Shown here: positions 50,277 to 59,363 of the stretch, one piece after another
How positions within the stretch are numbered: position 1 is the stretch's first letter
Layout of the letters: each line of letters starts with the position of its first letter
The notes under the pieces: model-generated
The model's database searches: none
Told to the model about the DNA's origin: nothing
The model's input: only the letters and a program-made list of their open reading frames with translations
Assembly: GCF_007829335.1 (NCBI RefSeq)
Contig: NZ_VIWO01000009.1
Span: 124,001-188,000, forward strand
DNA length: 64,000 nucleotides
From: Chitinophaga polysaccharea
GTDB taxonomy: Bacteria; Bacteroidota; Bacteroidia; Chitinophagales; Chitinophagaceae
Direction of reading: 5' to 3'
Translations under genes and position numbers: made by a program

Positions 50277-52331
50277 CTATTTTTGTCCCCATTTATAGGC
50301 CAGCAAACGTAAAGCATTAAATACTACCACCAGCGTAGACCCTTCATGCGCTACCACAGCAGGACCGATAGAAGCAATACCCAAAATGGTGAGCGGTATC
50401 AAAATGGCTACTACGCCCAGGCTAATCACAAGGTTCTGACGAATGATCTTCCGTGCTTTGCGGCTCAATCCTATGGCAAATGGCAGCAGTGACAGCTTAT
50501 CGCCCATCAGGGCAATATCGGCGGTTTCCAATGCTACATCGCTTCCGGCGGCGCCCATAGCTATGCCTACGGTGCTTTTCGCCATGGCAGGGGCATCGTT
50601 TACGCCGTCGCCTACCATAGCAATCCTGCTTTCATCTTTGGTGAGCTGCTGGATAACAGCTACTTTTTGCTCGGGAAGGAGACCGGCATATACATCGGTT
50701 ACGCCCACTTCGGCGGCTACCGCTTTGGCTACTTCTTCATTATCGCCGGTGAGCATGGCCATGCGCCGGATACCTGCCGCCTTCAGTTCAGCTAATGCCT
50801 GTTGGGCTTCCGCCCGCGGTGTATCCATCAAGGCAATAATGCCAATGTACTCCTGGTTGCTGCGCACGAGCATGGTGGTATTCCCTTCTTTCTCAGAGGC
50901 GGTTACCTGTGCTGCAATGTCATCATTGGGCTGCGCCTGATCGAGCGATTTGAAAAGGGTCATGTTACCCATATAGATAGTATCGGCTCCCAGGGCTGCT
51001 TTGATGCCTTTGCCCAACACGGCTTCCATACCATGCGCGGAGGGAATGGGTTCATTTTTCAATCGCTCCCGGCCACCTTTTGAAATAGCTTTGGCCAGCG
51101 GGTGGTCGCTCAGCGATTCTACCGCTACTACGATCTTCAACAGCTCATTCTCTGTCATCCCCGCGAGGGGGATGATTTTGGTGAGTTTAGGCCTGCCTTC
51201 TGTGAGTGTGCCGGTTTTGTCGAATGCTAATACTTCCAGTGCTCCCAGGTCTTCCAGCGGCCCACCGCCTTTGATTAGTACACCGGCCCTGGCGGCACGT
51301 GCCACGCCGCTCAGTACGGCGCTGGGAGTGGAAATAGCCAGTGCGCAAGGGCTGGCGGCAACGAGTACCGACATCGCACGGTAAAAACTTTTGCTGAATG
51401 GTTCGTCTATTACCAGGAAGGCAAAGCATAATAATGTTACGATGAGAATGACTGTCGGCACAAAGTATTTTTCAAACCGGCCAGTAAAGCGTTGGGTAGG
51501 CGATTGCTGCGACTGTGTTTCATTCACCAGCTTAATCAGCCTGGATAAGGTAGAGTCGTTCGCTGCCTTCGTTACCTTTACTTCCAGCAACTCATTTCCA
51601 TTGATAGTGCCAGCAAATACTTTGTAGGTGGCATCGAGGGATGCAGCCTTGTCTACCGCTATTTTCGGGTCATCTACTGCTTTCTTGTCTACCGGCATAC
51701 TTTCGCCGGTAATAGGCGCCTGGTTTACGCTACTGTTGCCCTTTACCACAATACCATCTGCCGAAATTTTAGTGTTGGGCTTCACTATGATCACATCTCC
51801 GGGAGTGAGATCTGTGATAGATACTTCCCGCGTGCTGCCGTTCTCTTTCCGGAAAGCGGTACGGGGCGCCAGTTCTGACAGGGCCGCGATAGATTTCTTA
51901 GCCCGTTCCATGGCAAAATGTTCCAGCGCATGACCAAGACTGAACAGGAATAATAGCAAGGCGCCTTCTGCCCAGCTACCAAGAATACCGGCGCCGGCGG
52001 CAGCTACCAGCATAAGAAAATCGATCTCAAATTTTCCCTTCGCAATGGTTTGTACTGCTTCTTTGGCGGTATAAAATCCGCCAAAGAAATAAGCACCTAT
52101 ATAAAGCACCAGTGAAACGGTGGAAGGAACCAGTTCCAGGTAAGACAAGCCAAACCCCGTACCCAGCAATGCACCACAGAGTAAACTGAAGATGAGCTCC
52201 GAGTGTTTGCCCAATAGTCCTCCATGAGCATGGGTGGTTTCCTTCTCCGTATGATCATCTTGATCATCATGGGCATTATGATTAGTGGCTTCCGGCAGCT
52301 GCACCGGCGCTGTTGCTGAAGTAGTATTCAT
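50277..52331 (-). CDS. P1B-type heavy-metal-translocating ATPase (SPC type)
   Basis: A 684-residue P1B ATPase for metal export. A His/Asp-rich N-terminus (about 17-36) replaces a ferredoxin-like metal domain. ITGES (207-211), SPC (327-329) in the transport site, DKTGT (371-375), SDHPLAKA, MLTGDN and GDGVNDAPA are visible. SPC marks the P1B-4 group, which moves Co2+, Zn2+ or Cd2+. It lies 42 bp after the RND adaptor and forms the end of the metal-efflux cluster. It has a clean stop 39 bp from the converging YdeI-like gene. Confidence 0.95.
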   Translation of the reverse strand: MNTTSATAPVQLPEATNHNAHDDQDDHTEKETTHAHGGLLGKHSELIFSLLCGALLGTGFGLSYLELVPSTVSLVLYIGAYFFGGFYTAKEAVQTIAKGKFEIDFLMLVAAAGAGILGSWAEGALLLFLFSLGHALEHFAMERAKKSIAALSELAPRTAFRKENGSTREVSITDLTPGDVIIVKPNTKISADGIVVKGNSSVNQAPITGESMPVDKKAVDDPKIAVDKAASLDATYKVFAGTINGNELLEVKVTKAANDSTLSRLIKLVNETQSQQSPTQRFTGRFEKYFVPTVILIVTLLCFAFLVIDEPFSKSFYRAMSVLVAASPCALAISTPSAVLSGVARAARAGVLIKGGGPLEDLGALEVLAFDKTGTLTEGRPKLTKIIPLAGMTENELLKIVVAVESLSDHPLAKAISKGGRERLKNEPIPSAHGMEAVLGKGIKAALGADTIYMGNMTLFKSLDQAQPNDDIAAQVTASEKEGNTTMLVRSNQEYIGIIALMDTPRAEAQQALAELKAAGIRRMAMLTGDNEEVAKAVAAEVGVTDVYAGLLPEQKVAVIQQLTKDESRIAMVGDGVNDAPAMAKSTVGIAMGAAGSDVALETADIALMGDKLSLLPFAIGLSRKARKIIRQNLVISLGVVAILIPLTILGIASIGPAVVAHEGSTLVVVFNALRLLAYKWGQK

Positions 52332-52373
52332 AGAAAGTTTATTTATAGTTAGAGCATCCGGAGAGCCATGAAC

Positions 52374-53672
52374 TTAGTGTTCATGGCTTTCCCCGGCATT
52401 TGTCATTTTCGCTAGTACAAAAAAGGCACCTTTTACCACAATCTTTGAAGCGGCAGGTATTTCCTTCAGTAAAGTAATCTCCGTATACCCGACATCGGTA
52501 GTGCCTTTCACTACGGGCACTTTTTCAAAGGTAATGCCATGACCTGCGGCTGGCGTATCTTTTTCTTTATGATCATGCGGTTCCCCGGCGTTATGATCGT
52601 GGCCAGCTTCGCTTTCCTGGTGATGTTCTGCTTCGGCATGCTCATCGGTCACCATGAAAACATAATCCTGGCCCTGATGATTCACGATGGCTTCTGTTGG
52701 AATAGCCTGTACCGTTGCTTTCTGCAGGCTAATGATAGCCGTGATATTCATGCCATCTATCAGACCTGTTTTATCGCCTTTTACTTTTGCATGAACGGTA
52801 ACTGCTTTGGATTCGCCTTCGAAGGTGGAACCCAGTGAAAAGATCTGCGCATCATACTCTTTGCCGGGATTATTGGTCAGCGTAAAGTGGATGGTCTGTC
52901 CCTCTTTCAATTTAGAAAGATCTTTTTCATACACAAACAAATCCAGGTGCAGCTGGCTGTTGTCCACGATATCTGCAATAGGAGAGGTTAGGTCTACATA
53001 ACTACCTATCTGCACAGCTACATTACTCACTACACCGTTGATAGGACTGCGAACAGAAAGATCTGCGATGAGCCTGCCATTAGATAGTTGATCGGGGTTG
53101 ATCCCCATCATCCTGATTTGCTGGCTGAGGGTAGACCGTTGTGTTTGCAGCGTTTTATATGCTGTTTCTGCGGCCTGGAGGTTTTTCAGCGCGCCGGCAT
53201 TGCCTGCGGTCAGTTCCTGCTGTCGTGTTACTTCCTGTTCAGCGAGCTTTAGCCGGGTCATTACGGCCAGGTATTCACTTTGCGATTGTACAAAAGAAGG
53301 GTTGCTGAGGGTAGCAATCACCTGTCCTTTTTTTACAGTGTTGCCCGGTTGGATCAGCAGCGTCTTGATTACGCCGTTGTAAAGCGAATTGATGGTTGCT
53401 TTATTCTGATTGGGCACACGTAATGTACCATTGGTTTTTAGAGAGAAGCTAAGCTGTTTTGTTTCTATGATGCCGGTACTGATTCCAATACTTTTGATTT
53501 GCTCGGGAGAAAACGTCACCGTATTGGGATTTTCATGTTCCTCTTTATGGCTGCCTTCACCATTGGCCGCGGCTTCCTTTCCGGCAGCGCCTTTGCCGGG
53601 GCCGGATCCGGAGCATGCGGTTAGCCAGAGGGCGCCTGCACATAAGGTAGTGATGATAATTTTCCTGCTCAT
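52374..53672 (-). CDS. RND efflux periplasmic adaptor (CzcB/CusB type)
   Basis: A 432-residue membrane-fusion protein. A lipoprotein leader ends in LWLTACSGSG, so it is probably anchored to the inner membrane. It has a barrel-sandwich hybrid region (SLYNGVIKTLLIQPGNTVKKGQVIATL), an alpha-helical hairpin (about 130-190) and a beta-barrel domain. The C-terminal part has a His-rich insert (HAEAEHHQESEAGHDHNAG and HDHKEK), likely metal-binding. It links the RND pump with its outer-membrane channel. The Met at 53672 begins the standard leader. The pump gene lies 21 bp upstream. Confidence 0.93.
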   Translation of the reverse strand: MSRKIIITTLCAGALWLTACSGSGPGKGAAGKEAAANGEGSHKEEHENPNTVTFSPEQIKSIGISTGIIETKQLSFSLKTNGTLRVPNQNKATINSLYNGVIKTLLIQPGNTVKKGQVIATLSNPSFVQSQSEYLAVMTRLKLAEQEVTRQQELTAGNAGALKNLQAAETAYKTLQTQRSTLSQQIRMMGINPDQLSNGRLIADLSVRSPINGVVSNVAVQIGSYVDLTSPIADIVDNSQLHLDLFVYEKDLSKLKEGQTIHFTLTNNPGKEYDAQIFSLGSTFEGESKAVTVHAKVKGDKTGLIDGMNITAIISLQKATVQAIPTEAIVNHQGQDYVFMVTDEHAEAEHHQESEAGHDHNAGEPHDHKEKDTPAAGHGITFEKVPVVKGTTDVGYTEITLLKEIPAASKIVVKGAFFVLAKMTNAGESHEH

Positions 53673-53693
53673 TTTATACAAGGCTTAAATAAT

Positions 53694-56600
53694 TTATAGA
53701 TTGTTAAAATAGTTGTATTGAATAACGGCCTGGTTATATGCATTCAGCACGTCCAGGTAGTTTTGCCGGATGGTGATGGCCTGCGTCAGGAATTGCGATA
53801 GCTCGGCAAAACTGATCTCGCCGGAGCGATAGGCCAGTGTAGCTGCTTTGATGATCTCCTGTGCCTGTTTGAGGCCGGAGCTTTCATAAAAAAGGAGCAT
53901 GCGGTTATTCTTTTCCACCTCTTTCGTTACCTGCGATTGCTGCGTACTAAATACCTGTTTATTATATTCCAGTTGTTGCTGTTGCACATCCGCTTCCGCC
54001 CGGGCGGCTTTTACCTTATTACGGTATGCGCCGAGACCCAGCAACGGAACAGACGCGGTTACCGAAAAACCGCTGTAAGGGTTTGTAGCGCCGTATAGCC
54101 GCTGGCTAAAGAACCTGCCGGAAAATTCAGGTCGGTTCTCATTTTTGATCACCGACACGTTTGCCGAAGCAATGTGCACGTTCTGTTGTTGTAGGGCCAG
54201 TGCGGGATGCAGACTGTCGGTAGCCGGGCCGGTAAAGGTAAACCCGAGTTTTTCCAGCGGTGCATCCAATGGCAGGATGGCATCTGTTGTATTCAATAAC
54301 TGTTTCAATGATTGCTGCTGGATGGTGATATCATCTTTCAGCTGTTCCAGTTGTGCCCGCAGCTCCCTTTGCCTGGCCTGGGCAGAGATGCTGTCGAGCC
54401 CGGGATTTTCGCCTGCCTTTACCCGCAGCACCGCAGCTGCCGTTAAAGACTGGTAGATGCTATCGAGCTGCTGATAGAGACTGGCTTTATCATCGAGGTA
54501 CCAGAGCTGATAGTAAACCTGCCGGATGTCTTTCTTAATGGATACATTCAGCATGGCGCTGTTCACCTGGTAATACCTGGCCTGTTCTGTATAAAGTTTC
54601 TTCTGCGCCTTGTAGAGCCCTGGCCAGGCTACTGCTTGGGAAAGACCCACCTTTAAGATGCCGGTGTGATCGCTGGGACGCAGGTCTTCATTTTCTGCAA
54701 ATACGCCGGTCTTCGGTAACATACCGGCCGAATGGAGCTGTATATTGGTTCTTTTTTCCTGCGCCTTGTTGATGTTGTATTGCAGGTTCTGTTGCGCCAT
54801 CGATAATACATCGTTAATGCCCTGGCGTTTTTCCGGAACATCCTGTGCTGCAACCGCCCGGGGGAATAAGAGGCATCCAAGCAATGCTACCGCAACGGCT
54901 CCTGGTGGGAATTTCCGCTTAAAACCGGTATTGAAGAGGATATATAACAGCGGCAACACCACCAGCGTCAGGAAGGTGGCGGTGATCAGCCCACCAATTA
55001 CCACGGTGGCCAGCGGCCGTTGCACTTCTGCGCCGGCGCCTCTCGACAGGGCCATGGGTAGGAAGCCGAAAGACGCTACGGTGGCAGTCATCAGCACGGG
55101 GCGCAGCCTGATCTTCGTACCTTCGACTACCCGTTTTATGAGATCGCTGATGCCATCTTTTTCCAGCTGATTGAAGGTGCTGATCAGCACAATCCCGTTT
55201 AATACTGCTACGCCAAATAAAGCAATGAAGCCTACGCCTGCAGATATACTGAAAGGCATGCCTCTCAGCAGCAAGGCAAAAACGCCGCCAATGGCACTCA
55301 TAGGAATAGCGGTAAAGATGAGCACCGACTCTTTAATGGAGCGGAAGGTAAAGTACAACAGCAGGAATATCAATGCCAGTGCTACTGGTACCGCGATCAT
55401 TAATCGTGCGGAGGCCTTTTGCAAATTTTCAAAAGTACCGCCATAGGTGTAGTAGTAGCCGGATGGCAACAGCCTGGCGGCGGTGAGCTTTTGCTGTATG
55501 TCTTTCACCACGCTTTGAACATCCTTGTTTTTAACGTTAAAGCCGACTACAATGCGGCGACGGCCATCTTCACGGCTTATCTGTGCAGGCCCCTCCCGGA
55601 AGGAGATATCGGCCAGCTGGGAAAGCGGGATCTGGTTACCATCTGGTAAGGCCACAAACAGGTCGCGTACATCGTCGATAGAGGAGCGGCTGGCGCTGTC
55701 GAGCCTGACCACCATATCAAATTTGCGTTCGTTTTCAAACACAACGCCTGCCGCCTCGCCGGCGAATGCTGTCCGTACGGTGCGGTTGATGTCCTCTATG
55801 TTCATACCATAAGCAGCAATCTTGGCGCGATCGTATTGTACAGTGATTTGTGGAAGCCCGGTTGTTCTTTCGATCTGTGGTTCGGTGGCTCCTTTTACCG
55901 ACTGCACTACCGCCGCTACCCTGGGCGCCAGCGATGCCAGCGTATCTATATTTTCACCGAAGATCTTGATAGCTACGTCCTGTCGCACGCCGGTCATCAG
56001 CTCATTAAAGCGCATCTGTATTGGCTGGTTGGCCTCGAAGAAAACGCCGGGTATCACTTCCAGTTTTTCCATGATAGCGTCTGCCAGCTCGTTGTAAGTC
56101 CTGGTGGTAGTCCATTCCGATTTTGGTTTCAGCAGTACCATCACGTCGGTAGCCTCCGGCGGCATAGGATCCGTGGGCACTTCCGCGCTACCGGTTTTGC
56201 CTACCACCATCTTCACTTCCGGGAAGGCGCGTATAATCCGGCTCGCCTGCATGGAGGTTTCAATGCTCTGCGACAAAGACGTTCCCTGCGGGAGGATACA
56301 GTGAAAAGCAAAATCACCTTCTTCCAGCTGAGGAATGAACTCACCGCCCATACGGCTAAACAGCAATACGGCGATGCCAAAGATGGCCACCGTAGCACCC
56401 ACCACAGCCACTTTAAAGCGGATGGCCCAGCTGAGAACAGGCGCATACAACCGGTGGAAGAAATCCATGATCTTGTCGGATACATTCTTTTTATGCGATA
56501 CTTTTTTCGGTAGTATCAGTGCGCTCACCATGGGGATATAGGTAAGGGAGAGCAAGAGAGCACCCAGAATAGCGAAAGCCACGGTCTGTGCCATGGGCTT

Positions 56601-58019
56601 GAACATTTTTCCTTCTATGCCTACCAATGTGAGAATAGGTATATACACAATCATGATGATGATTTCCCCGAAAGCGGCGCTGTTGCGGATCTTGGAGGCG
56701 GAAACATATACCTCTTCATCCATTTCAGCCTGGGTAAGTTTTTGCGTAGAGCTGCGCAGCGATAAATGATGCAAGGTAGCTTCCACGATGATCACGGCGC
56801 CGTCTACAATCAATCCGAAGTCGATGGCGCCCAAACTCATCAAGTTGGCACTCACCCCGAAGGCATTCATCATGCCCAGCGCAAAAAGCAGGGACAGTGG
56901 GATGGCGGATGCAACGATGAGCCCCGCACGGAAATTACCGAGGAACAATACCAGCACGAAAATCACGATCAGGGCGCCTTCAACGAGATTGGTTTTTACG
57001 GTGTTGATAGCCCTGTTCACCAGGTCTGTTCTGTCGAGGTAAGCTTCAATGACCACATCTTCCGGAAGAGATTTCTGGATAGTGTTAAGCTTTTCTTTTA
57101 CCCGCGTTACTACAGCGGCGCTGTTGGCGCCTTTTAACATCATCACGATTCCGCCCACCACTTCTTTTTCTCCGTTGTACGTTACCGAGCCATAACGGAT
57201 AGCGCTGCCCAGTTGTACATCTGCCACATCCCGCACCAGTACTGGAATACCATTCACTGATTTGACGGCAATGTTGCGGATATCTTCCATATTACCCACC
57301 AGGCCAATGCCGCGGATAAAGTAAGCATTCGGTTTTTTATCGATATAGGCGCCACCGGTGTTTTCATTGTTTTTGGAAAGTGCATTGAAAATTTCGGTCA
57401 TGGTAATATTCATGCCTTTGAGTTTGGCCGGGTTAACGGCCACCTCGTATTGTTTCAGCAATCCACCGAAGCTGTTTACCTCCGCAATACCTTTGGTGCC
57501 ATACAGCTGACGGGCTACAATCCAGTCCTGCATGGTGCGCAAGTCCATGGCGGTGTATTTGTTCTCCGACCCTTTCTTAGGATGGAGAATATACTGATAC
57601 ACCTCGCCGAGGCCGGTACTCACTGGCGCCAGCTCGGGTGTACCGATACCTTTGGGGATTTTTTGCTCCGCTTCTTTGAGCTTTTCACCGATCAGCTGAC
57701 GGGCAAAATAAATATCTACTTCATCTTCAAACACCACTGTAATCACAGAAAGGCCAAACCTGGAGATAGAGCGCATTTCAACGAGGTCTGGCAGGTTGGC
57801 CAGGCTCTGTTCGATGGGATAGGTGACGAGTTGCTCTGTTTCCTGGGCTGCCAGGGTAGGCGTTTGGGTAATAATCTGTACCTGGTTGTTCGTGATATCC
57901 GGAACCGCATCCACGGGCAGGCGAAGGGCGCTCCAGACGCCCCACACAATCAGCGCCAGCGTGAACAGGCCGATGATCAACTTGTTCTTTATACTAAAAT
58001 GAATGATTTTGTTAAGCAT
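53694..58019 (-). CDS. HME-RND metal efflux pump fused to a TolC-like outer-membrane factor
   Basis: A 1441-residue fusion. Residues 1-1040 are a CzcA/CusA-type RND transporter with 12 helices; the TM4 motif DFGLIVDGAVIIVE is of the DFG-DGA type that marks divalent-cation (Co/Zn/Cd) pumps, not the Cu/Ag group. Residues 1059-1441 are a TolC-like outer-membrane efflux domain (helical, with LKQLLNTTDAILPLD and a C-terminal AELSQFLTQAITIRQNYLDVLNAYNQA). Between them (about 1040-1058) a hydrophobic stretch ends in RAVAAQ, like a signal peptide, so the TolC part could be released by cleavage. The frame start at 58127 is replaced by the Met at 58019. Confidence 0.93.
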   Translation of the reverse strand: MLNKIIHFSIKNKLIIGLFTLALIVWGVWSALRLPVDAVPDITNNQVQIITQTPTLAAQETEQLVTYPIEQSLANLPDLVEMRSISRFGLSVITVVFEDEVDIYFARQLIGEKLKEAEQKIPKGIGTPELAPVSTGLGEVYQYILHPKKGSENKYTAMDLRTMQDWIVARQLYGTKGIAEVNSFGGLLKQYEVAVNPAKLKGMNITMTEIFNALSKNNENTGGAYIDKKPNAYFIRGIGLVGNMEDIRNIAVKSVNGIPVLVRDVADVQLGSAIRYGSVTYNGEKEVVGGIVMMLKGANSAAVVTRVKEKLNTIQKSLPEDVVIEAYLDRTDLVNRAINTVKTNLVEGALIVIFVLVLFLGNFRAGLIVASAIPLSLLFALGMMNAFGVSANLMSLGAIDFGLIVDGAVIIVEATLHHLSLRSSTQKLTQAEMDEEVYVSASKIRNSAAFGEIIIMIVYIPILTLVGIEGKMFKPMAQTVAFAILGALLLSLTYIPMVSALILPKKVSHKKNVSDKIMDFFHRLYAPVLSWAIRFKVAVVGATVAIFGIAVLLFSRMGGEFIPQLEEGDFAFHCILPQGTSLSQSIETSMQASRIIRAFPEVKMVVGKTGSAEVPTDPMPPEATDVMVLLKPKSEWTTTRTYNELADAIMEKLEVIPGVFFEANQPIQMRFNELMTGVRQDVAIKIFGENIDTLASLAPRVAAVVQSVKGATEPQIERTTGLPQITVQYDRAKIAAYGMNIEDINRTVRTAFAGEAAGVVFENERKFDMVVRLDSASRSSIDDVRDLFVALPDGNQIPLSQLADISFREGPAQISREDGRRRIVVGFNVKNKDVQSVVKDIQQKLTAARLLPSGYYYTYGGTFENLQKASARLMIAVPVALALIFLLLYFTFRSIKESVLIFTAIPMSAIGGVFALLLRGMPFSISAGVGFIALFGVAVLNGIVLISTFNQLEKDGISDLIKRVVEGTKIRLRPVLMTATVASFGFLPMALSRGAGAEVQRPLATVVIGGLITATFLTLVVLPLLYILFNTGFKRKFPPGAVAVALLGCLLFPRAVAAQDVPEKRQGINDVLSMAQQNLQYNINKAQEKRTNIQLHSAGMLPKTGVFAENEDLRPSDHTGILKVGLSQAVAWPGLYKAQKKLYTEQARYYQVNSAMLNVSIKKDIRQVYYQLWYLDDKASLYQQLDSIYQSLTAAAVLRVKAGENPGLDSISAQARQRELRAQLEQLKDDITIQQQSLKQLLNTTDAILPLDAPLEKLGFTFTGPATDSLHPALALQQQNVHIASANVSVIKNENRPEFSGRFFSQRLYGATNPYSGFSVTASVPLLGLGAYRNKVKAARAEADVQQQQLEYNKQVFSTQQSQVTKEVEKNNRMLLFYESSGLKQAQEIIKAATLAYRSGEISFAELSQFLTQAITIRQNYLDVLNAYNQAVIQYNYFNNL

Positions 58020-58220
58020 AGCTAATAATAAGTTGTACTCCACAGCGCAACAAATGCCGGTAATGACAGAAGTGCGCCAGTAATCACTCCCCGGTAACGA
58101 AAGTGTGGTCCTTATGTCAGCAGGCATAAGATTCCCTTTTCGCGGTAGCAGAAAATGATACGGAAGTTTACGATAAGGCTGTTGGCTGCATCAGCAACCA
58201 GGAGAAAAATAAGGCGTGGA

Positions 58221-58550
58221 TCAGGCCCGGGGAGGCTGCCAAACTGCTTGCGGAAGGTCGGAAATAACACCAGCAGGTGTTTCGCTATAAATAAAAGTAG
58301 TGAGCGTAGCAGGAATTGTTGTGAAATGGGTCATGGAAAGAATGACCGGTGCTGCGCAGCAACTGCATGCACAGAAAGGGGAGCAGAAATCTTTATGAGC
58401 ATGCTGATGTGTATCGGCATTGTTCACCCCGTAACTGCTGCTTTTTGCTACAGACAATGGCAGTTCATCGCTGCACGTTACAGTGCTTAGCGCCAGAAGG
58501 ACCATGCTTAATATGATAGCAAAATATCTCACGTAACAAAAATAGGACAT
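58221..58550 (-). CDS. Small Cys/His-rich DUF6660-like protein at the head of the metal cluster
   Basis: A 109-residue protein with a hydrophobic leader (MSYFCYVRYFAIILSMVLLALSTVTC) and a short mature part with HQHAHKDFCSPFCACSCCAAP, a Cys/His cluster suited to metal binding. It resembles DUF6660 proteins that accompany heavy-metal RND genes in Bacteroidota. It lies 201 bp upstream of the RND gene on the same strand, with two small stem-loops (e.g. CTTATG…CATAAG near 58116-58135) in the gap. It could be a metal sensor or chaperone. The Met at 58550 gives a proper leader; the longer frame adds 14 residues. Confidence 0.7.
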   Translation of the reverse strand: MSYFCYVRYFAIILSMVLLALSTVTCSDELPLSVAKSSSYGVNNADTHQHAHKDFCSPFCACSCCAAPVILSMTHFTTIPATLTTFIYSETPAGVISDLPQAVWQPPRA

Positions 58551-58695
58551 TTTACAGCGTGATAAACAATTATTATCATAACCATGTTGCAAATTTTAGC
58601 TCGCCTATAATGTTTATTTACATTTTTACATTCATCTTTATTTTGAAGAGAAATCAGCCATTTGAATGATTAAATTTTTTATCTTTAGTCATCCT

Positions 58696-58771
58696 GCGGA
58701 AGTAGCTCACCTGGTAGAGCGACAGCTTCCCAAGCTGTAGGTAGCGGGTTCGAGTCCCGTCTTCCGCTCCA
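58696..58771 (+). tRNA. tRNA-Gly(CCC)
   Basis: A complete 76-nt tRNA. Acceptor stem GCGGAAG (58696-58702) with CTTCCGC (58761-58767), discriminator T and an encoded CCA (58769-58771). The anticodon stem ACAGC/GCTGT closes loop TTCCCAA, giving anticodon CCC. The T-loop is TTCGAGT. Confidence 0.95.
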
Positions 58772-58779
58772 AATTTTCA

Positions 58780-58812
58780 AGCGCCTTGCATTAGTAAGGC
58801 GCTTTTTGTTTT
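58780..58812 (+). terminator. Rho-independent terminator after tRNA-Gly
   Basis: An 8-bp stem AGCGCCTT (58780-58787) with AAGGCGCT (58796-58803), 8-nt loop, followed by TTTTGTTTT, 8 nt after the tRNA. Confidence 0.85.
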
Positions 58813-58866
58813 CCCACAACTTTTTATATTGGCAGAATTATACAATTTTAGGACCTGCTCAAGGTC

Positions 58867-58874
58867 TAGTTTTG
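58867..58874 (+). promoter_or_regulatory. Possible -7 box of the ABM monooxygenase gene
   Basis: TAGTTTTG fits TAnnTTTG and is 31 bp before the start codon at 58905. The -33 element is unclear. Confidence 0.35.
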
Positions 58875-58904
58875 CCCCATCATTTCAAATCAACAACATT
58901 ATTT

Positions 58905-59363
58905 ATGAACTGTACAAAAAAGAGGATTCTATGGCAGCTGGTCGTTATAGTACTGGCTATGCCGGCTTTGGGCAGCCCGTTGGTAAAGAAGGACAGCTGT
59001 ATGTTGCCACAACCAGCAAAAAAAAATCAAACTATGAGCACTACCACGACAACAGAGAAATTCGTTATTGCAAAATTGTATATCCGGCCGGCATCAATGG
59101 ATGAATTCCGGCAGATGCTGGAAGCACTGGCTGTGCAAACGAGGAAAGAGCCGGGCTGTATAGACTATACCTGGTATCCTGAGCCGGGAGAAGCAGGCGC
59201 CTTTACACTGATAGAACATTATCGCGATCAGGCCAGCCTCCGGTATCATTTCCAGCAGCCCTACCTGGCGGAATTTGTAAGGAAGATGGAGGGATGGAAG
59301 TCGAAAGACTGGAATGTTTATTTTTTATCCAGTGAGCCGGATGCATTGAAGGAGGATAAGTAA
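58905..59363 (+). CDS. Antibiotic biosynthesis monooxygenase (ABM) domain protein, secreted
   Basis: A 152-residue protein. A hydrophobic N-terminal segment (ILWQLVVIVLAMPALGSPL) suggests export, followed by a single ABM domain (about 55-145): EKFVIAKLYIRPASMDEFRQMLEAL, EPGCIDYTWYPEPGEAGAFTLIEHYRDQASLRYH. ABM proteins of this type are small dimeric oxidases or stress proteins (YgiN-like) active on quinone-like compounds. Start chosen at 58905 because 33 further residues upstream have no leader character and overlap the tRNA terminator. Its 3' end overlaps the AraC gene by 46 bp. Confidence 0.8.
   Translation: MNCTKKRILWQLVVIVLAMPALGSPLVKKDSCMLPQPAKKNQTMSTTTTTEKFVIAKLYIRPASMDEFRQMLEALAVQTRKEPGCIDYTWYPEPGEAGAFTLIEHYRDQASLRYHFQQPYLAEFVRKMEGWKSKDWNVYFLSSEPDALKEDK

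Noticed and set aside
55836-56513. Long plus-strand open frame (225 codons) inside the RND gene
   Set aside because: It is the complementary strand of a well-conserved pump; composition mirrors the real frame and no family is recognisable.
58661-58687. TTTG and TATCTTTA as promoter of tRNA-Gly
   Set aside because: Spacing is only 15 nt and the -7 box ends in A, so the match is too weak.
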